DNA of 10,041 bases from Acidimicrobiales bacterium (GTDB lineage Bacteria; Actinomycetota; Acidimicrobiia; Acidimicrobiales; SHLQ01): positions 1-10,041 of the forward strand of contig JABDJW010000144.1 in assembly GCA_013002375.1 (NCBI GenBank), written 5' to 3'. The notes under the pieces were generated by a model. It made no database searches. It had not been told where the DNA came from and saw nothing but the letters and a program-made list of their open reading frames with translations. Shown here piece by piece: positions 1 through 6,675 of the stretch. Position 1 is the first letter of the stretch, and each line of letters starts with the position of its first letter. The position numbers were made by a program, and so were the translations under genes.

Positions 1-632
1 TCTCGCAGGGGGGCATCATGGGCGCAGTGACCACCGCGCTCTCGCCCGACATCGATCGGGCCGTGCTCGGCGTGCCCGGCATCAACTACAGCACGCTGCT
101 CAACCGGAGCATCGACTTCGACATCTACCAGACGATTCTCGATCCGGCGTATCCCGACAAGCTGGTGCAGGCCCAGGTGCTTCTGCTCTTCCAGATGTTG
201 TGGGACCGTGGTGAGGGCAACGGCTACGTGGCGTACTTCAACGACCCGCTGCCGGGCATGAACCAGAAGACGGCGCTGCTGCACCTGGCCCTCGGCGATC
301 ACCAAGTGGCCAACGTCGCCGCCGACGTCATGGCTCGCAGCCTCGACGCCGCGGTGGTCTGGCCGGCGGTCGCGCCGGGCCGCAGCACCGATGTCGAACC
401 GTTCTGGGGTATCGACCGCATCCCGAGCTACCCCTACGTGGGGTCGGCCACGGTCATGTGGGACAGCGGCTCGCCGCTCCCACCGATCACCAACACGTCG
501 AATCACACCGGCGACGATCCGCACAGCGATCCCCGCACCGAACCGGCTGCGGTGACCCAGCTGGCCCATTTCCTGCGTACCGGTGAGGTCATCGATACCT
601 GCGGCGGTATGCCGTGCACGGCAACGCCATAA
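1..632 (+). CDS. alpha/beta hydrolase, C-terminal part (5' truncated by window edge)
   Basis: The reading frame is open from base 3, the first complete codon, to the TAA at 630-632. The ATG at 18 is probably internal, because the codons just before it read SQGG, which looks like the nucleophile elbow (GxSxGG) of an alpha/beta hydrolase. The visible part is therefore the C-terminal two thirds, with the nucleophile Ser at bases 3-5. Candidate remaining triad residues are the Asp in GDHQV (about 297-299) and the His in DDPHSD (about 522-524). The C-terminus carries two close cysteines (CGGMPC), which could form a disulfide in an exported protein, but any signal peptide lies outside the window. 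The substrate cannot be told; an esterase, lipase or peptidase are all possible. It is convergent with the CoA-transferase, 16 bases apart. I am fairly sure of the fold and unsure of the function. Confidence 0.75.
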   Translation, partial: SQGGIMGAVTTALSPDIDRAVLGVPGINYSTLLNRSIDFDIYQTILDPAYPDKLVQAQVLLLFQMLWDRGEGNGYVAYFNDPLPGMNQKTALLHLALGDHQVANVAADVMARSLDAAVVWPAVAPGRSTDVEPFWGIDRIPSYPYVGSATVMWDSGSPLPPITNTSNHTGDDPHSDPRTEPAAVTQLAHFLRTGEVIDTCGGMPCTATP

Positions 633-648
633 GCCAACGGCAGATCGA

Positions 649-1827
649 TTACGGCGTGAACTCGTGCCGTAAGGCATCGGTGTGGGCGCCGATGTCGGGT
701 ACGCGGCCTGCTTCGGGCGGCCCGTGATCGGCCCAGCGCACCGGGTGGGCCGGGAGGTCTACCGTCGCTCCCGTGGTCGCCGTGACGGTGCGGTGGCGCA
801 GGGCGGCGTGGGCGGCAAGACCATCGAGCGTGTTCACTGCGCCATAGGCCACCCCGGCGTGGGCCAATCGATCCTGCAGGGTGGTGCGGTCGACCTCGCC
901 GATGCTGCTCTGCAGTTCGTGTTCGAGCTGTACTCGGTGCTCGACTCGATCGGTGTTGGAGCCGAATCGAGGGTCTCGAGCCAGATCGGGACGACCGAGC
1001 ACCTCGGTGCAGAGCCGAACCCACTCGCGCTCGTTCTGCACCGCGATGAGGGTCAGCGAGTCATCGGCGGTGCGATAGGCCCCGTAGGGAGCGATCGAGG
1101 GGTGGCGTAGCCCGACCCGGGTCGGGCCGGCCCCGGTGGCCAGGTGTTGCACCAGCGGTACGGTCATCCACTCGGCGGCCGTGTCGAAGAGGGACACCTG
1201 CAGTCCGGCTCCGACCCCGGTCGTGCCCCGAGCCAACAGGGCTTCGAGCACCGCGGCATAGGCCGTGATCGCGGTACTGATGTCGCAGACCGAGACGCCG
1301 ATTCGCCCGAGCTCACCTGGGCCGCCGGAGATGGCGATCATGGCGCTTTCGGCCTGGATCAACAGGTCATAGGCCTTCTTGGCGGCCAGATCGCCGACCT
1401 CGCCAAATCCGGAGATGTCACAGGTGATGAGGCGGGGGTGCAGGGAGCGGAGCTGTTCGGAGCCGAACCCGGCACGGGTCAAGGCGCCGGGTGCGAGGTT
1501 CTGGATGAACACGTCAGCGGCGGCGACGATGCGATGGAGGAGGGCGGCGTCGGCCTCGGTCTTGAGGTCGAGCACGATCGACTCCTTGCCATGGTTGGCC
1601 CATGCGAAATAGGAGCTGTCACCGGCCGCGGCGCGGTCATAGCCGCGCGCAAAGTCACCGCCCGCTCGTTCGACCTTGATCACCCGGGCGCCGGCATCGA
1701 CCAGGCGAGCGGTGCAGAGCGGAGCGGCCACCGCTTGTTCCACCGCGACCACGGTCACGCCGGCCAGAGGCACGAAGGCCGGGAGAGCCGATGGGCGAAC
1801 GGGGTCGGGCGTCTGCTCGGTCGTCAT
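649..1827 (-). CDS. CaiB/BaiF (class III) CoA-transferase family protein
   Basis: This 392-residue protein is a normal length for a family III CoA-transferase, enzymes that move CoA between carboxylic acids through an aspartyl-CoA intermediate; alpha-methylacyl-CoA racemases share the fold. Family signatures in order are: an N-terminal Rossmann-like segment (LAGVTVVAVE, 21-30), GARVIKVER (46-54), FIQNLAPGALTRAGFG (107-122), the YDLLIQAESAM stretch (153-163), and VSVCDIS with Asp182 as the likely catalytic aspartate. After this come QVSLFDTA and a C-terminal region with HPVRW. I chose the ATG at 1827 because family homology begins there. The frame stays open for 194 more codons, but those lie opposite hsp20 and have no family character. 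No Shine-Dalgarno sequence is evident. The acyl substrate is unknown and the neighbours do not help. It diverges from hsp20 and has no recognised DosR-like box oriented toward it. Confidence 0.88.
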   Translation of the reverse strand: MTTEQTPDPVRPSALPAFVPLAGVTVVAVEQAVAAPLCTARLVDAGARVIKVERAGGDFARGYDRAAAGDSSYFAWANHGKESIVLDLKTEADAALLHRIVAAADVFIQNLAPGALTRAGFGSEQLRSLHPRLITCDISGFGEVGDLAAKKAYDLLIQAESAMIAISGGPGELGRIGVSVCDISTAITAYAAVLEALLARGTTGVGAGLQVSLFDTAAEWMTVPLVQHLATGAGPTRVGLRHPSIAPYGAYRTADDSLTLIAVQNEREWVRLCTEVLGRPDLARDPRFGSNTDRVEHRVQLEHELQSSIGEVDRTTLQDRLAHAGVAYGAVNTLDGLAAHAALRHRTVTATTGATVDLPAHPVRWADHGPPEAGRVPDIGAHTDALRHEFTP

Positions 1828-1838
1828 GATCGACGGGG

Positions 1839-1844
1839 AGCGTA
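1839..1844 (-). promoter_or_regulatory. possible -10 element for the CoA-transferase gene
   Basis: On the minus strand the hexamer TACGCT, of TANNNT type, lies 11 bases before the ATG at 1827. The same hexamer precedes the response regulator start at 7717. With no Shine-Dalgarno sequence, a very short leader is plausible. No -35 match was found, so this is weak. Confidence 0.25.
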
Positions 1845-1886
1845 TCGGCTGACCGGGGAGGTTTTCGCTGCGGGCCGGCGGAGTCG

Positions 1887-1903
1887 CGGGACTTAGGCCT
1901 CTG
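1887..1903 (+). promoter_or_regulatory. DosR-box-like operator upstream of hsp20
   Basis: The 17-mer reads C-GGGACT-TAG-GCCTC-TG on the plus strand. It fits the mycobacterial DosR/DevR consensus core (GGGACT followed by an AGTCCC-like arm) well in the left half and with mismatches in the right half. It aligns without gaps to the three other boxes of this window. It lies in the 181-base divergent region between the CoA-transferase (start 1827) and hsp20 (ATG 2009), with its centre about 114 bases before hsp20, so an untranslated leader of roughly 70 bases would be expected. The rest of this intergenic region shows only the hsp20 ribosome binding site and the weak minus-strand -10 hexamer. Confidence 0.5.
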
Positions 1904-2008
1904 CCGGGCCGGGCCGGATCGTGCTGAGGTGAGTCCACGGCGTGGCGTTGCGGCGCCGACGGGAAACCAACCCCACGAGCAAACGCCACGAGCCAAGGAG
2001 CGGAGACA

Positions 2009-2593
2009 ATGGCCAAGAAAAAGGGCGTGAACAAGAAGGACGACAAGAAGAAGGACGACAAGAAGAACGCGGACAAGGCGGTCGCCAAGTCGAAGAACAA
2101 CAAGGGTGACAAGACGGCGAGCGGCGAGAGCCCGGTGGCGGTGTCCGATCGTCTCGATCTCGCCCATCCCCTGAGCTGGTTCGGCGACTGGATGGACGAC
2201 TGGCCGCGGATGATCGACCGGCGACTGGTCGAGCCGCTGTGGCGGGCCGCGTCGGCTGACGCGATCAAGGTCGAACAATTCACCGATGACGACGAGATCG
2301 TGATCCGGGCCGAGATCCCCGGCGTCGATCCCGACGAGGACATCGAGGTTTCGGTCACCGACAACCGGTTGACGATCTCAGCCCACCGCGAGCAGCGGGA
2401 GGAATCCAAAGATGACGACGGCTTCCGGTCGGAGTTTCGGTACGGCTCGTTCCAGCGGGTACTGACCCTGCCGCCCGGAGCCGACGCCGACGACGTCAGC
2501 GCGACCTACGACGACGGCATTCTCGAGGTTCGGGTCACCCCCGACACCAAGGCAGCCGAATCGGCCAAGGTGGCGATCGGCAAGAAGGGCTGA
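2009..2593 (+). CDS. Hsp20 / alpha-crystallin family small heat-shock protein with lysine-rich N-terminal tail
   Basis: This 194-residue small heat-shock protein should act as an ATP-independent holdase that keeps unfolding proteins soluble. The alpha-crystallin domain spans about residues 85-178. It shows AEIPGVDPDEDIEVSV, the NRLTISAHRE strand, a FGSFxR-like block (YGSFQRVLTLP, 145-155) and the C-terminal GILEVRVTP motif (170-178). A C-terminal extension ends in KKG. Residues 1-37 are unusual: a low-complexity run of Lys, Asp and Asn with K/D repeats and no hydrophobic positions, followed by a tryptophan-rich WFGDWMDDWP segment (57-66) typical of an Hsp20 N-arm. The start is supported by AAGGAG at 1995-2000, eight bases before the ATG. 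A DosR-like box lies upstream at 1887-1903, and hspX of M. tuberculosis is a classic DosR target. It is convergent with the PPOX-fold gene. Confidence 0.95.
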   Translation: MAKKKGVNKKDDKKKDDKKNADKAVAKSKNNKGDKTASGESPVAVSDRLDLAHPLSWFGDWMDDWPRMIDRRLVEPLWRAASADAIKVEQFTDDDEIVIRAEIPGVDPDEDIEVSVTDNRLTISAHREQREESKDDDGFRSEFRYGSFQRVLTLPPGADADDVSATYDDGILEVRVTPDTKAAESAKVAIGKKG

Positions 2594-2627
2594 CCAGAGC
2601 GGTCAGCCGCCCGGCACGCGATGCCGG
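2591..2627. terminator. paired inverted repeats after hsp20, possible terminator
   Basis: Two small hairpins sit in the convergent gap of 74 bases. TGACC/GGTCA (2591-2605, loop of five) includes the hsp20 stop codon. CCGGCA/TGCCGG (2611-2627, loop CGCGA) is a perfect six-base stem. Neither is followed by a T run, so this is not a textbook intrinsic terminator, although T-less hairpins after genes are common in GC-rich actinobacteria. Confidence 0.35.
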
Positions 2628-2647
2628 CCGGCAATCCCCGCTCCCTC

Positions 2648-2673
2648 GAGGCCCTCAGGTGAGGCCCTCAGTG
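2648..2673. repeat. short direct repeat GAGGCCCTCAG
   Basis: The unit GAGGCCCTCAG occurs twice, at 2648-2658 and 2661-2671, with a 13-base period. Its core GAGG-C-CCTC is itself an inverted repeat. The second copy runs over the stop codon of the PPOX-fold gene (2668-2670). It may contribute to minus-strand RNA folding or be a local duplication. Confidence 0.5.
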
Positions 2674-3144
2674 GAGATGGACGATCCGTCGGCCGGTGAT
2701 CTCGTCGGCCCGAATGCGCACGTACTCGTTGCGCTCGATGGCGTCGGCCCAGGGATCGACCCCCAACGTGTCGAAGAGGGTCTTCTGCCACTCGTCGTCG
2801 ACCGGGACCGACTGGCCTTTGACCAGAACGCTCCAGCCGCTGCGCTCTTCTTCGTCCCACTCGTCGATCTCGAACGACATCTGATCGTTCATCATGACGT
2901 TGTGCAGGATCGATCCGGTCGTCGTGCGAAACAGCACCGACGCGCCGATGTAGGCGTAGTTCACCGGCAGGATGACCGTCTCGCCCCGATCGAGAAACCC
3001 GACCCGCCCCACCGAGTGGTGGCGGAGTTTGTCCAGGCACTCATCCCAGCTGAGGACTTCGAGGCCCTGCCGATCCTGGAGGAGGGCAACCTCCTTGTGT
3101 TCCCCGGTAGCGTCAGCGCCTGTCGTGCTTGATTCGTTTTCCAT
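2668..3144 (-). CDS. pyridoxamine 5'-phosphate oxidase-like (PPOX split-barrel) protein
   Basis: This 158-residue protein has the layout of the actinobacterial PPOX-like family (Pyridox_ox_2 type). These are small dimeric split barrels that bind FMN, F420 or haem; most have no proven reaction. Recognisable pieces are: an N-terminal helix SWDECLDKLRHHSVGRVGF (about 32-50), the ILPVNYAYIG strand pair (58-67), the cofactor-phosphate region LFRTTTGS (71-78), the FEIDEWDEEE segment (91-100) followed by RSGWSVLVKGQ (101-111), and a C-terminal ITGRRI (149-154). The first 28 residues are polar and probably disordered. Only GGTGGTG precedes the ATG, not a clear Shine-Dalgarno sequence. It follows the mutase-aldolase gene on the same strand after 84 bases, and that gap holds a DosR-like box (3178-3194), so I expect its own stress-induced promoter. 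True pyridoxamine phosphate oxidase activity is unlikely for this subfamily; a redox or detoxification role is inferred. Confidence 0.85.
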   Translation of the reverse strand: MENESSTTGADATGEHKEVALLQDRQGLEVLSWDECLDKLRHHSVGRVGFLDRGETVILPVNYAYIGASVLFRTTTGSILHNVMMNDQMSFEIDEWDEEERSGWSVLVKGQSVPVDDEWQKTLFDTLGVDPWADAIERNEYVRIRADEITGRRIVHLH

Positions 3145-3177
3145 GGCACCACCGTGCGTTACCAGAACGGCGATTGC

Positions 3178-3194
3178 AAGGGGCGAAGGTCCCG
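3178..3194 (-). promoter_or_regulatory. DosR-box-like operator upstream of the PPOX-fold gene
   Basis: On the minus strand the 17-mer reads C-GGGACC-TTC-GCCCC-TT, a strong match to known DosR sites of the GGGACC-TTC-GGCCC kind. It lies between the mutase-aldolase stop codon (3229) and the PPOX-fold start (3144). Its centre is 42 bases before the ATG, where an activator overlapping a -35 element would sit if the transcript has almost no leader. A TAACGC hexamer ending about 12 bases before the ATG could be the -10 element. Confidence 0.65.
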
Positions 3195-3228
3195 TGCCGC
3201 GGTGGCACCGGGGAGCAGCCGACGCAAC

Positions 3229-5805
3229 CTAGCGGTGGGATGGGTCTGCTTCGGTCGCCGCCAGGTCTCCGACAACGGCACCGAGCAGGCTCGAGGCGCC
3301 GAAACGGAGGCGAGACGGAGTCAGCCACGCGGCGCCCAGAGTGGCGTGGACGATCGAGAGATATCCCAACGCTTCATCGGCGGTTCGGACTCCGCCGGAA
3401 ATCTTCAACCCGACCGGCTCGCCACCCGCCGCCGTGTGAGCAGCGATGGCCTCGGCCATGGCCAGCACCGACTCGGGCGTGGCCCCGCCGCTGCTCTTCC
3501 CGGTCGAGGTCTTGATGAAGTCGGCCCCGGCCTCGATCGCGAGGCCGGCCGCCTTGCGGATGGCGGCGGGCGCGCCCAACTCGTCGACCTCCAGAATGAC
3601 CTTGAGGAGCTTCGATCGGGCCGCCCGGCGGTACTCGTGGAGCTCGGCCTGCGCCTGCTCGGTGTCGCCGGCGAGGAACGCGGACCGGTTGAGCACGACA
3701 TCGACTTCATCGGCGCCGGCGGCGATCGCTTCGTGCACGTCGACAATCCGGACCGAGGCGGGGGAGAGGCCGCTCGGAAAGGCTCCAGCGACCGAGGCCG
3801 CGTTGACCCGCGTGCCCTGGCACAACTCGGCAACCAAGCCGACCAGGTTCGGGTAGACGCACACCGCGGCGGTTGGGCCAACGGTCGGGTCGGCACTGTC
3901 GGGGCGGCGGGCCTGGGCGCACAAGGACCGGACCCGGCCCGGCGTGTCGTCGCCGGCGAGCGTGGTGAGATCGATGCAGCGCACGATCAGCCGCAGGGCC
4001 GCCGCTCTCGACAGTGGCGAGTCGGCGCGATCGCTGAGCGGCTCGCCAAACAATGCCTGCGCCCGATCGGCGGCGTCGTGGTCGCCGGGCCCGGCGGCGG
4101 TGGCCGTGGCGGTCTGACGCCGCTCGGGGTCGGAGAGCAGCCCGCCGAGGGCGTCGAGCAGGCGGTTCAGTCGCTGGCGGCTCGCCGTGCGATCACGAGT
4201 CAACTGGCCGGGATCGTCGGTCGGGGGTTCGGCCCACGTCTCGCCATAGATCTTCAACTTGGCCTCCGTGCCACTGGGCCGGGCGGTGAGCCGGGCATGA
4301 TCGAGGTTGAAGATCAAGGCATTGGTCGGGTTGTCGGCCTGGGCGAGATCGGTCACCGACGTGACCACTTCGTCGGCCAGCGTGTCAATCGGGGCGGCGC
4401 GCAGCGCATCCACCGCCTGCGCGGGACTCACCGCCGCTTCGTCGCCGTAGCGCACCGTGCGCTGGCCACTGACATGAACGCCGAATCGATGATGGATGTG
4501 GTCGAGGCGATCGAGTATCGACTCACCGGCGTCGGCCAGATCGCTGACCAGTTCGGCGATGACCAGCGCGGCGCCGATACCGTCCTTGTCGCGGACGAGG
4601 TTGCCAACGCAATAGCCGAGGGCCTCCTCGTACCCGAGGACGAAGGGTGCTTCCGGGTGGTGATGTTGCGCGGCCATAATGTGCTTGAACCCGACGAGCG
4701 TGCGCTCGAACGTCGCGCCGTGCTCGGCGGCCATGACCTCCAGCAGCCGGCTCGACACGATGGTGTTGACCAGCAGACCGGCATCACCGAGCGGCAGCTG
4801 GCGAAGAAGGTGATCGGCGAGCACGATGCCCACTTCGTCGCCGCTCAACAGGCGCCACGCTCCATCGGCCGGAACCGCGACGGCCAGTCGGTCGGCGTCA
4901 GGGTCGTTGGCCAGCGCGACATCGGCTTCGGTCTTGGCGGCCAGGGCAAACAGGCCGTCGAGCACCCCCGGTTCTTCGGGGTTCGGGAAGGCCATGCCCG
5001 GGAAGTTCGGGTCGGGGTCGGCCTCGGTGTCGACGATCGCGGGCGGAGGGAAGCCTCCGGCCTGGAGTGCATGGGTCATGAGGCCGGCTCCGACACCATG
5101 GAGCGGCGTGTAGGCGACGCGGGCGCTGCGACCGCCGCCGCCGTGCAGGAGCGCGGTGACCGAGCCCAGGTAGGCTTCGACCATCTGGTGATCGACTTCG
5201 GTGATGTTGCTGTGATCGAGGGCGACGAGTTCGTCTTCACCCACCAGCGGAGCGGCGTTGACCAGGGCGGCGATCTCGGCGTCGATCGGGGAGCGCAGGG
5301 GTTCGCCCTCGTGCCAGTAGACCTTGTACCCGTTGTCGGTTCGAGGATTGTGGCTGGCCGTGACCATCACTCCGGCGTCAGCCCTCAGGTGGCGGACCGA
5401 GAACGCCAGCAGCGGCGTCGGACGGGGCTGGTCGATGAGTGAAACCTGGATGCCGCGGCCGGCCAGGACCCTCGCGGTGTCGTGCGCGAAGGCGTCGCTT
5501 CGGTGCCGGGCGTCGTAGCCCACGACCACGTGGGGTCGATCGATCATCTCTTGGAGGCGGGTGCCCAGCGCCGAGGCCACCAGCCGGACGAGCACTCGGT
5601 TCATCCGACCGGGGCCGGCACCGAGCGGCGCCCGAATTCCCGCGGTGCCAAAGGCCAGACGGGCGGTGAAGGCCTCGGTCAGCGCCGCACCGCCGTGGCT
5701 GAGCAGCTCGGCGACCTCCTGGCGGGTGTTGGGATTGGGATCGACCCGAAGCCAAGCTTGGGCCAACCAGGTCGGGTCGGGCTCGGCGAGGGTCGGGCCG
5801 GTCAC
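3229..5805 (-). CDS. bifunctional phosphohexomutase/phosphopentomutase-like enzyme fused to deoxyribose-5-phosphate aldolase (DeoC)
   Basis: One uninterrupted frame of 858 residues holds two complete enzymes. Residues 1 to about 530 are an alpha-D-phosphohexomutase-superfamily protein of the PGM2/PgcA type. It has FGTAGIR (52-58), the phosphoserine loop TASHNP with Ser151 followed by DNGYKVYW (157-164), the metal site DPDADR (301-306), the sugar-binding GYEEALGY (391-398) and the phosphate-binding RPSGTEAKLKIY (509-520). Residues 531-600 form a polar Ala/Asp/Arg linker. Residues 601-858 are an E. coli-type DeoC, with IDLTTLAGDDT (611-621), AAVCVYP (646-652), ADEVDVV with Asp702, DFIKTSTGK with the Schiff-base Lys765, and GLKISGGVRT with Lys801. 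All catalytic residues are present. PGM2 relatives act as phosphopentomutases, and a phosphopentomutase makes the substrate of DeoC, so the fusion suggests (deoxy)ribose-1-phosphate to 5-phosphate to glyceraldehyde-3-phosphate plus acetaldehyde. The GTG start at 5805 overlaps the upstream hibernation factor stop as GTGA, indicating translational coupling. Confidence 0.92.
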   Translation of the reverse strand: MTGPTLAEPDPTWLAQAWLRVDPNPNTRQEVAELLSHGGAALTEAFTARLAFGTAGIRAPLGAGPGRMNRVLVRLVASALGTRLQEMIDRPHVVVGYDARHRSDAFAHDTARVLAGRGIQVSLIDQPRPTPLLAFSVRHLRADAGVMVTASHNPRTDNGYKVYWHEGEPLRSPIDAEIAALVNAAPLVGEDELVALDHSNITEVDHQMVEAYLGSVTALLHGGGGRSARVAYTPLHGVGAGLMTHALQAGGFPPPAIVDTEADPDPNFPGMAFPNPEEPGVLDGLFALAAKTEADVALANDPDADRLAVAVPADGAWRLLSGDEVGIVLADHLLRQLPLGDAGLLVNTIVSSRLLEVMAAEHGATFERTLVGFKHIMAAQHHHPEAPFVLGYEEALGYCVGNLVRDKDGIGAALVIAELVSDLADAGESILDRLDHIHHRFGVHVSGQRTVRYGDEAAVSPAQAVDALRAAPIDTLADEVVTSVTDLAQADNPTNALIFNLDHARLTARPSGTEAKLKIYGETWAEPPTDDPGQLTRDRTASRQRLNRLLDALGGLLSDPERRQTATATAAGPGDHDAADRAQALFGEPLSDRADSPLSRAAALRLIVRCIDLTTLAGDDTPGRVRSLCAQARRPDSADPTVGPTAAVCVYPNLVGLVAELCQGTRVNAASVAGAFPSGLSPASVRIVDVHEAIAAGADEVDVVLNRSAFLAGDTEQAQAELHEYRRAARSKLLKVILEVDELGAPAAIRKAAGLAIEAGADFIKTSTGKSSGGATPESVLAMAEAIAAHTAAGGEPVGLKISGGVRTADEALGYLSIVHATLGAAWLTPSRLRFGASSLLGAVVGDLAATEADPSHR

Positions 5806-6593
5806 GAGCCCAATTCGATCACGCCGTAGCCGCCATCGAACCGGCGATAGAGCACTTGACCAGGCCGTCCGGCTTCGGTGCGATGGAAGACGAAGGGATC
5901 GAGGTTCTCGTCGAGCAGGCGCTGTGCACTCGCGATATCGAGGACGACCGGACCGTCGGAGCGATCGACCGGTGCTTCCTGGTCGAGTGAGAGTTCGGCG
6001 TCGGCGGGTATCTGCAGGTTGAACCGGCCGTCGCCGGCCCGGCTGATGAGGGCGGTCTCGTCGCTACTGATCTCCTGGAACAAGTAGAAATCGTGGTCGA
6101 GGATGTCGAGATCGAAGGCGGCCTCGTCGACGCTCATCGGGGCCGGCGCAAAGGACTTGCGGCGGATCACGGTGGCCGATCCATCGGGCACCGGGACGGG
6201 ATGGCGCGGCGTTGCGGCAACGTCGCCGTGGTGCCACGAGCCTTCGGTGGCGACGCCGTCGTGACGCTGCTTGCCGATCCGGTGCAGACGGGATTCGTGC
6301 TGGTCGACGCGGCGTCGCAATCGCTCGATCATGCCATCGACCGCTTCTTCGACGGTCGTCGCATGCTCGCGGGCGCGCACCGGACCATGGGTCACCTCGA
6401 AGGTCGCCTCGGCTCGGACGCGCGGTTCGCCCCGCAACGGCTTCTCCTCGGTGATGCGGAGGTCGACCTTGGTGATGGGTTCACGGCAATGGTCGGCCAC
6501 TCGGTGGAGGCGCTCTTCGGCCCGTTCGAGCACCTGGCGAGAGACCTGGCCCTTGGTCGAGACCTGGAAGGAGGCGTCTTCGGCGATCGGCAT
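5802..6593 (-). CDS. hpf: long-form ribosome hibernation promoting factor (HPF/RafH-like)
   Basis: This 263-residue protein should bind the small ribosomal subunit decoding and mRNA channel and hold ribosomes inactive and protected in non-growing cells. The N-terminal S30AE domain covers about 5-105 (FQVSTKGQVSRQVLERAEERL, then ITKVDLRITEEKP and RAEATFEVTHGP, ending in a basic helix MIERLRRRVDQ). A His/Pro-rich linker (about 106-140) leads to a C-terminal S30AE_C-like domain, VIRRKSFAPAPMSVDEA to RFNLQI (142-195). This is followed by a second similar half, VVLDIASAQRLLDEN to YRRFDGGYGVIEL (216-261). The length resembles mycobacterial RafH (Rv0079), a DosR target. The ATG at 6593 is chosen because GAGGAA lies six bases upstream and the fold begins there. 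The frame could extend to a TTG at 6701, but that stretch only encodes a repeat. It heads an operon with the mutase-aldolase gene. Confidence 0.9.
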   Translation of the reverse strand: MPIAEDASFQVSTKGQVSRQVLERAEERLHRVADHCREPITKVDLRITEEKPLRGEPRVRAEATFEVTHGPVRAREHATTVEEAVDGMIERLRRRVDQHESRLHRIGKQRHDGVATEGSWHHGDVAATPRHPVPVPDGSATVIRRKSFAPAPMSVDEAAFDLDILDHDFYLFQEISSDETALISRAGDGRFNLQIPADAELSLDQEAPVDRSDGPVVLDIASAQRLLDENLDPFVFHRTEAGRPGQVLYRRFDGGYGVIELGS

Positions 6594-6599
6594 TCTGGG

Positions 6600-6605
6600 T
6601 TCCTC
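6600..6605 (-). promoter_or_regulatory. ribosome binding site GAGGAA fixing the hibernation factor start
   Basis: On the minus strand GAGGAA lies six bases before the ATG at 6593. It supports this start over the upstream TTG at 6701 in the same frame. Confidence 0.65.
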
Positions 6606-6612
6606 GCTTTTC

Positions 6613-6672
6613 CGTGATCGGCGTTGTGCGTGATCAGCGTTGTGGTGATCGGGTTTGTCGTGATCGGGGTTT
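6613..6672. repeat. four imperfect tandem copies of a CGTGATCGGCGTTGTG unit
   Basis: Units lie at 6613-6628, 6629-6644, 6645-6658 and 6659-6672. The first two are 16 bases and differ at one position (GATCGG and GATCAG); the last two are 14 bases and more diverged (GTGATCGGGTTTGT, CGTGATCGGGGTTT). Each contains GTGATC. On the minus strand they fall in the expected leader of the hibernation factor mRNA, directly before its ribosome binding site. If translated from the TTG at 6701 they would give a repeating P/A-DH peptide, which I consider unlikely to be made. Function is unknown. Confidence 0.8.
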
Positions 6673-6675
6673 CGG

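Noticed and set aside
633..648. Terminator between the hydrolase and CoA-transferase genes
   Set aside because: The 16-base convergent gap contains no inverted repeat or T run.
682..1896. Plus-strand frames at 682-1110 and 1144-1896
   Set aside because: They are shadows of the CoA-transferase, with no domain signature or ribosome binding site.
1828..2409. 194-codon upstream extension of the CoA-transferase frame
   Set aside because: It lies opposite hsp20, has no family similarity, and the CoA-transferase fold begins at the ATG at 1827.
3154..5442. 762-codon open frame on the plus strand opposite the mutase-aldolase gene
   Set aside because: Composition is Arg/Gly-rich without any domain, while the minus strand encodes two complete enzymes with all catalytic motifs. 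Long antisense frames are normal in GC-rich DNA.
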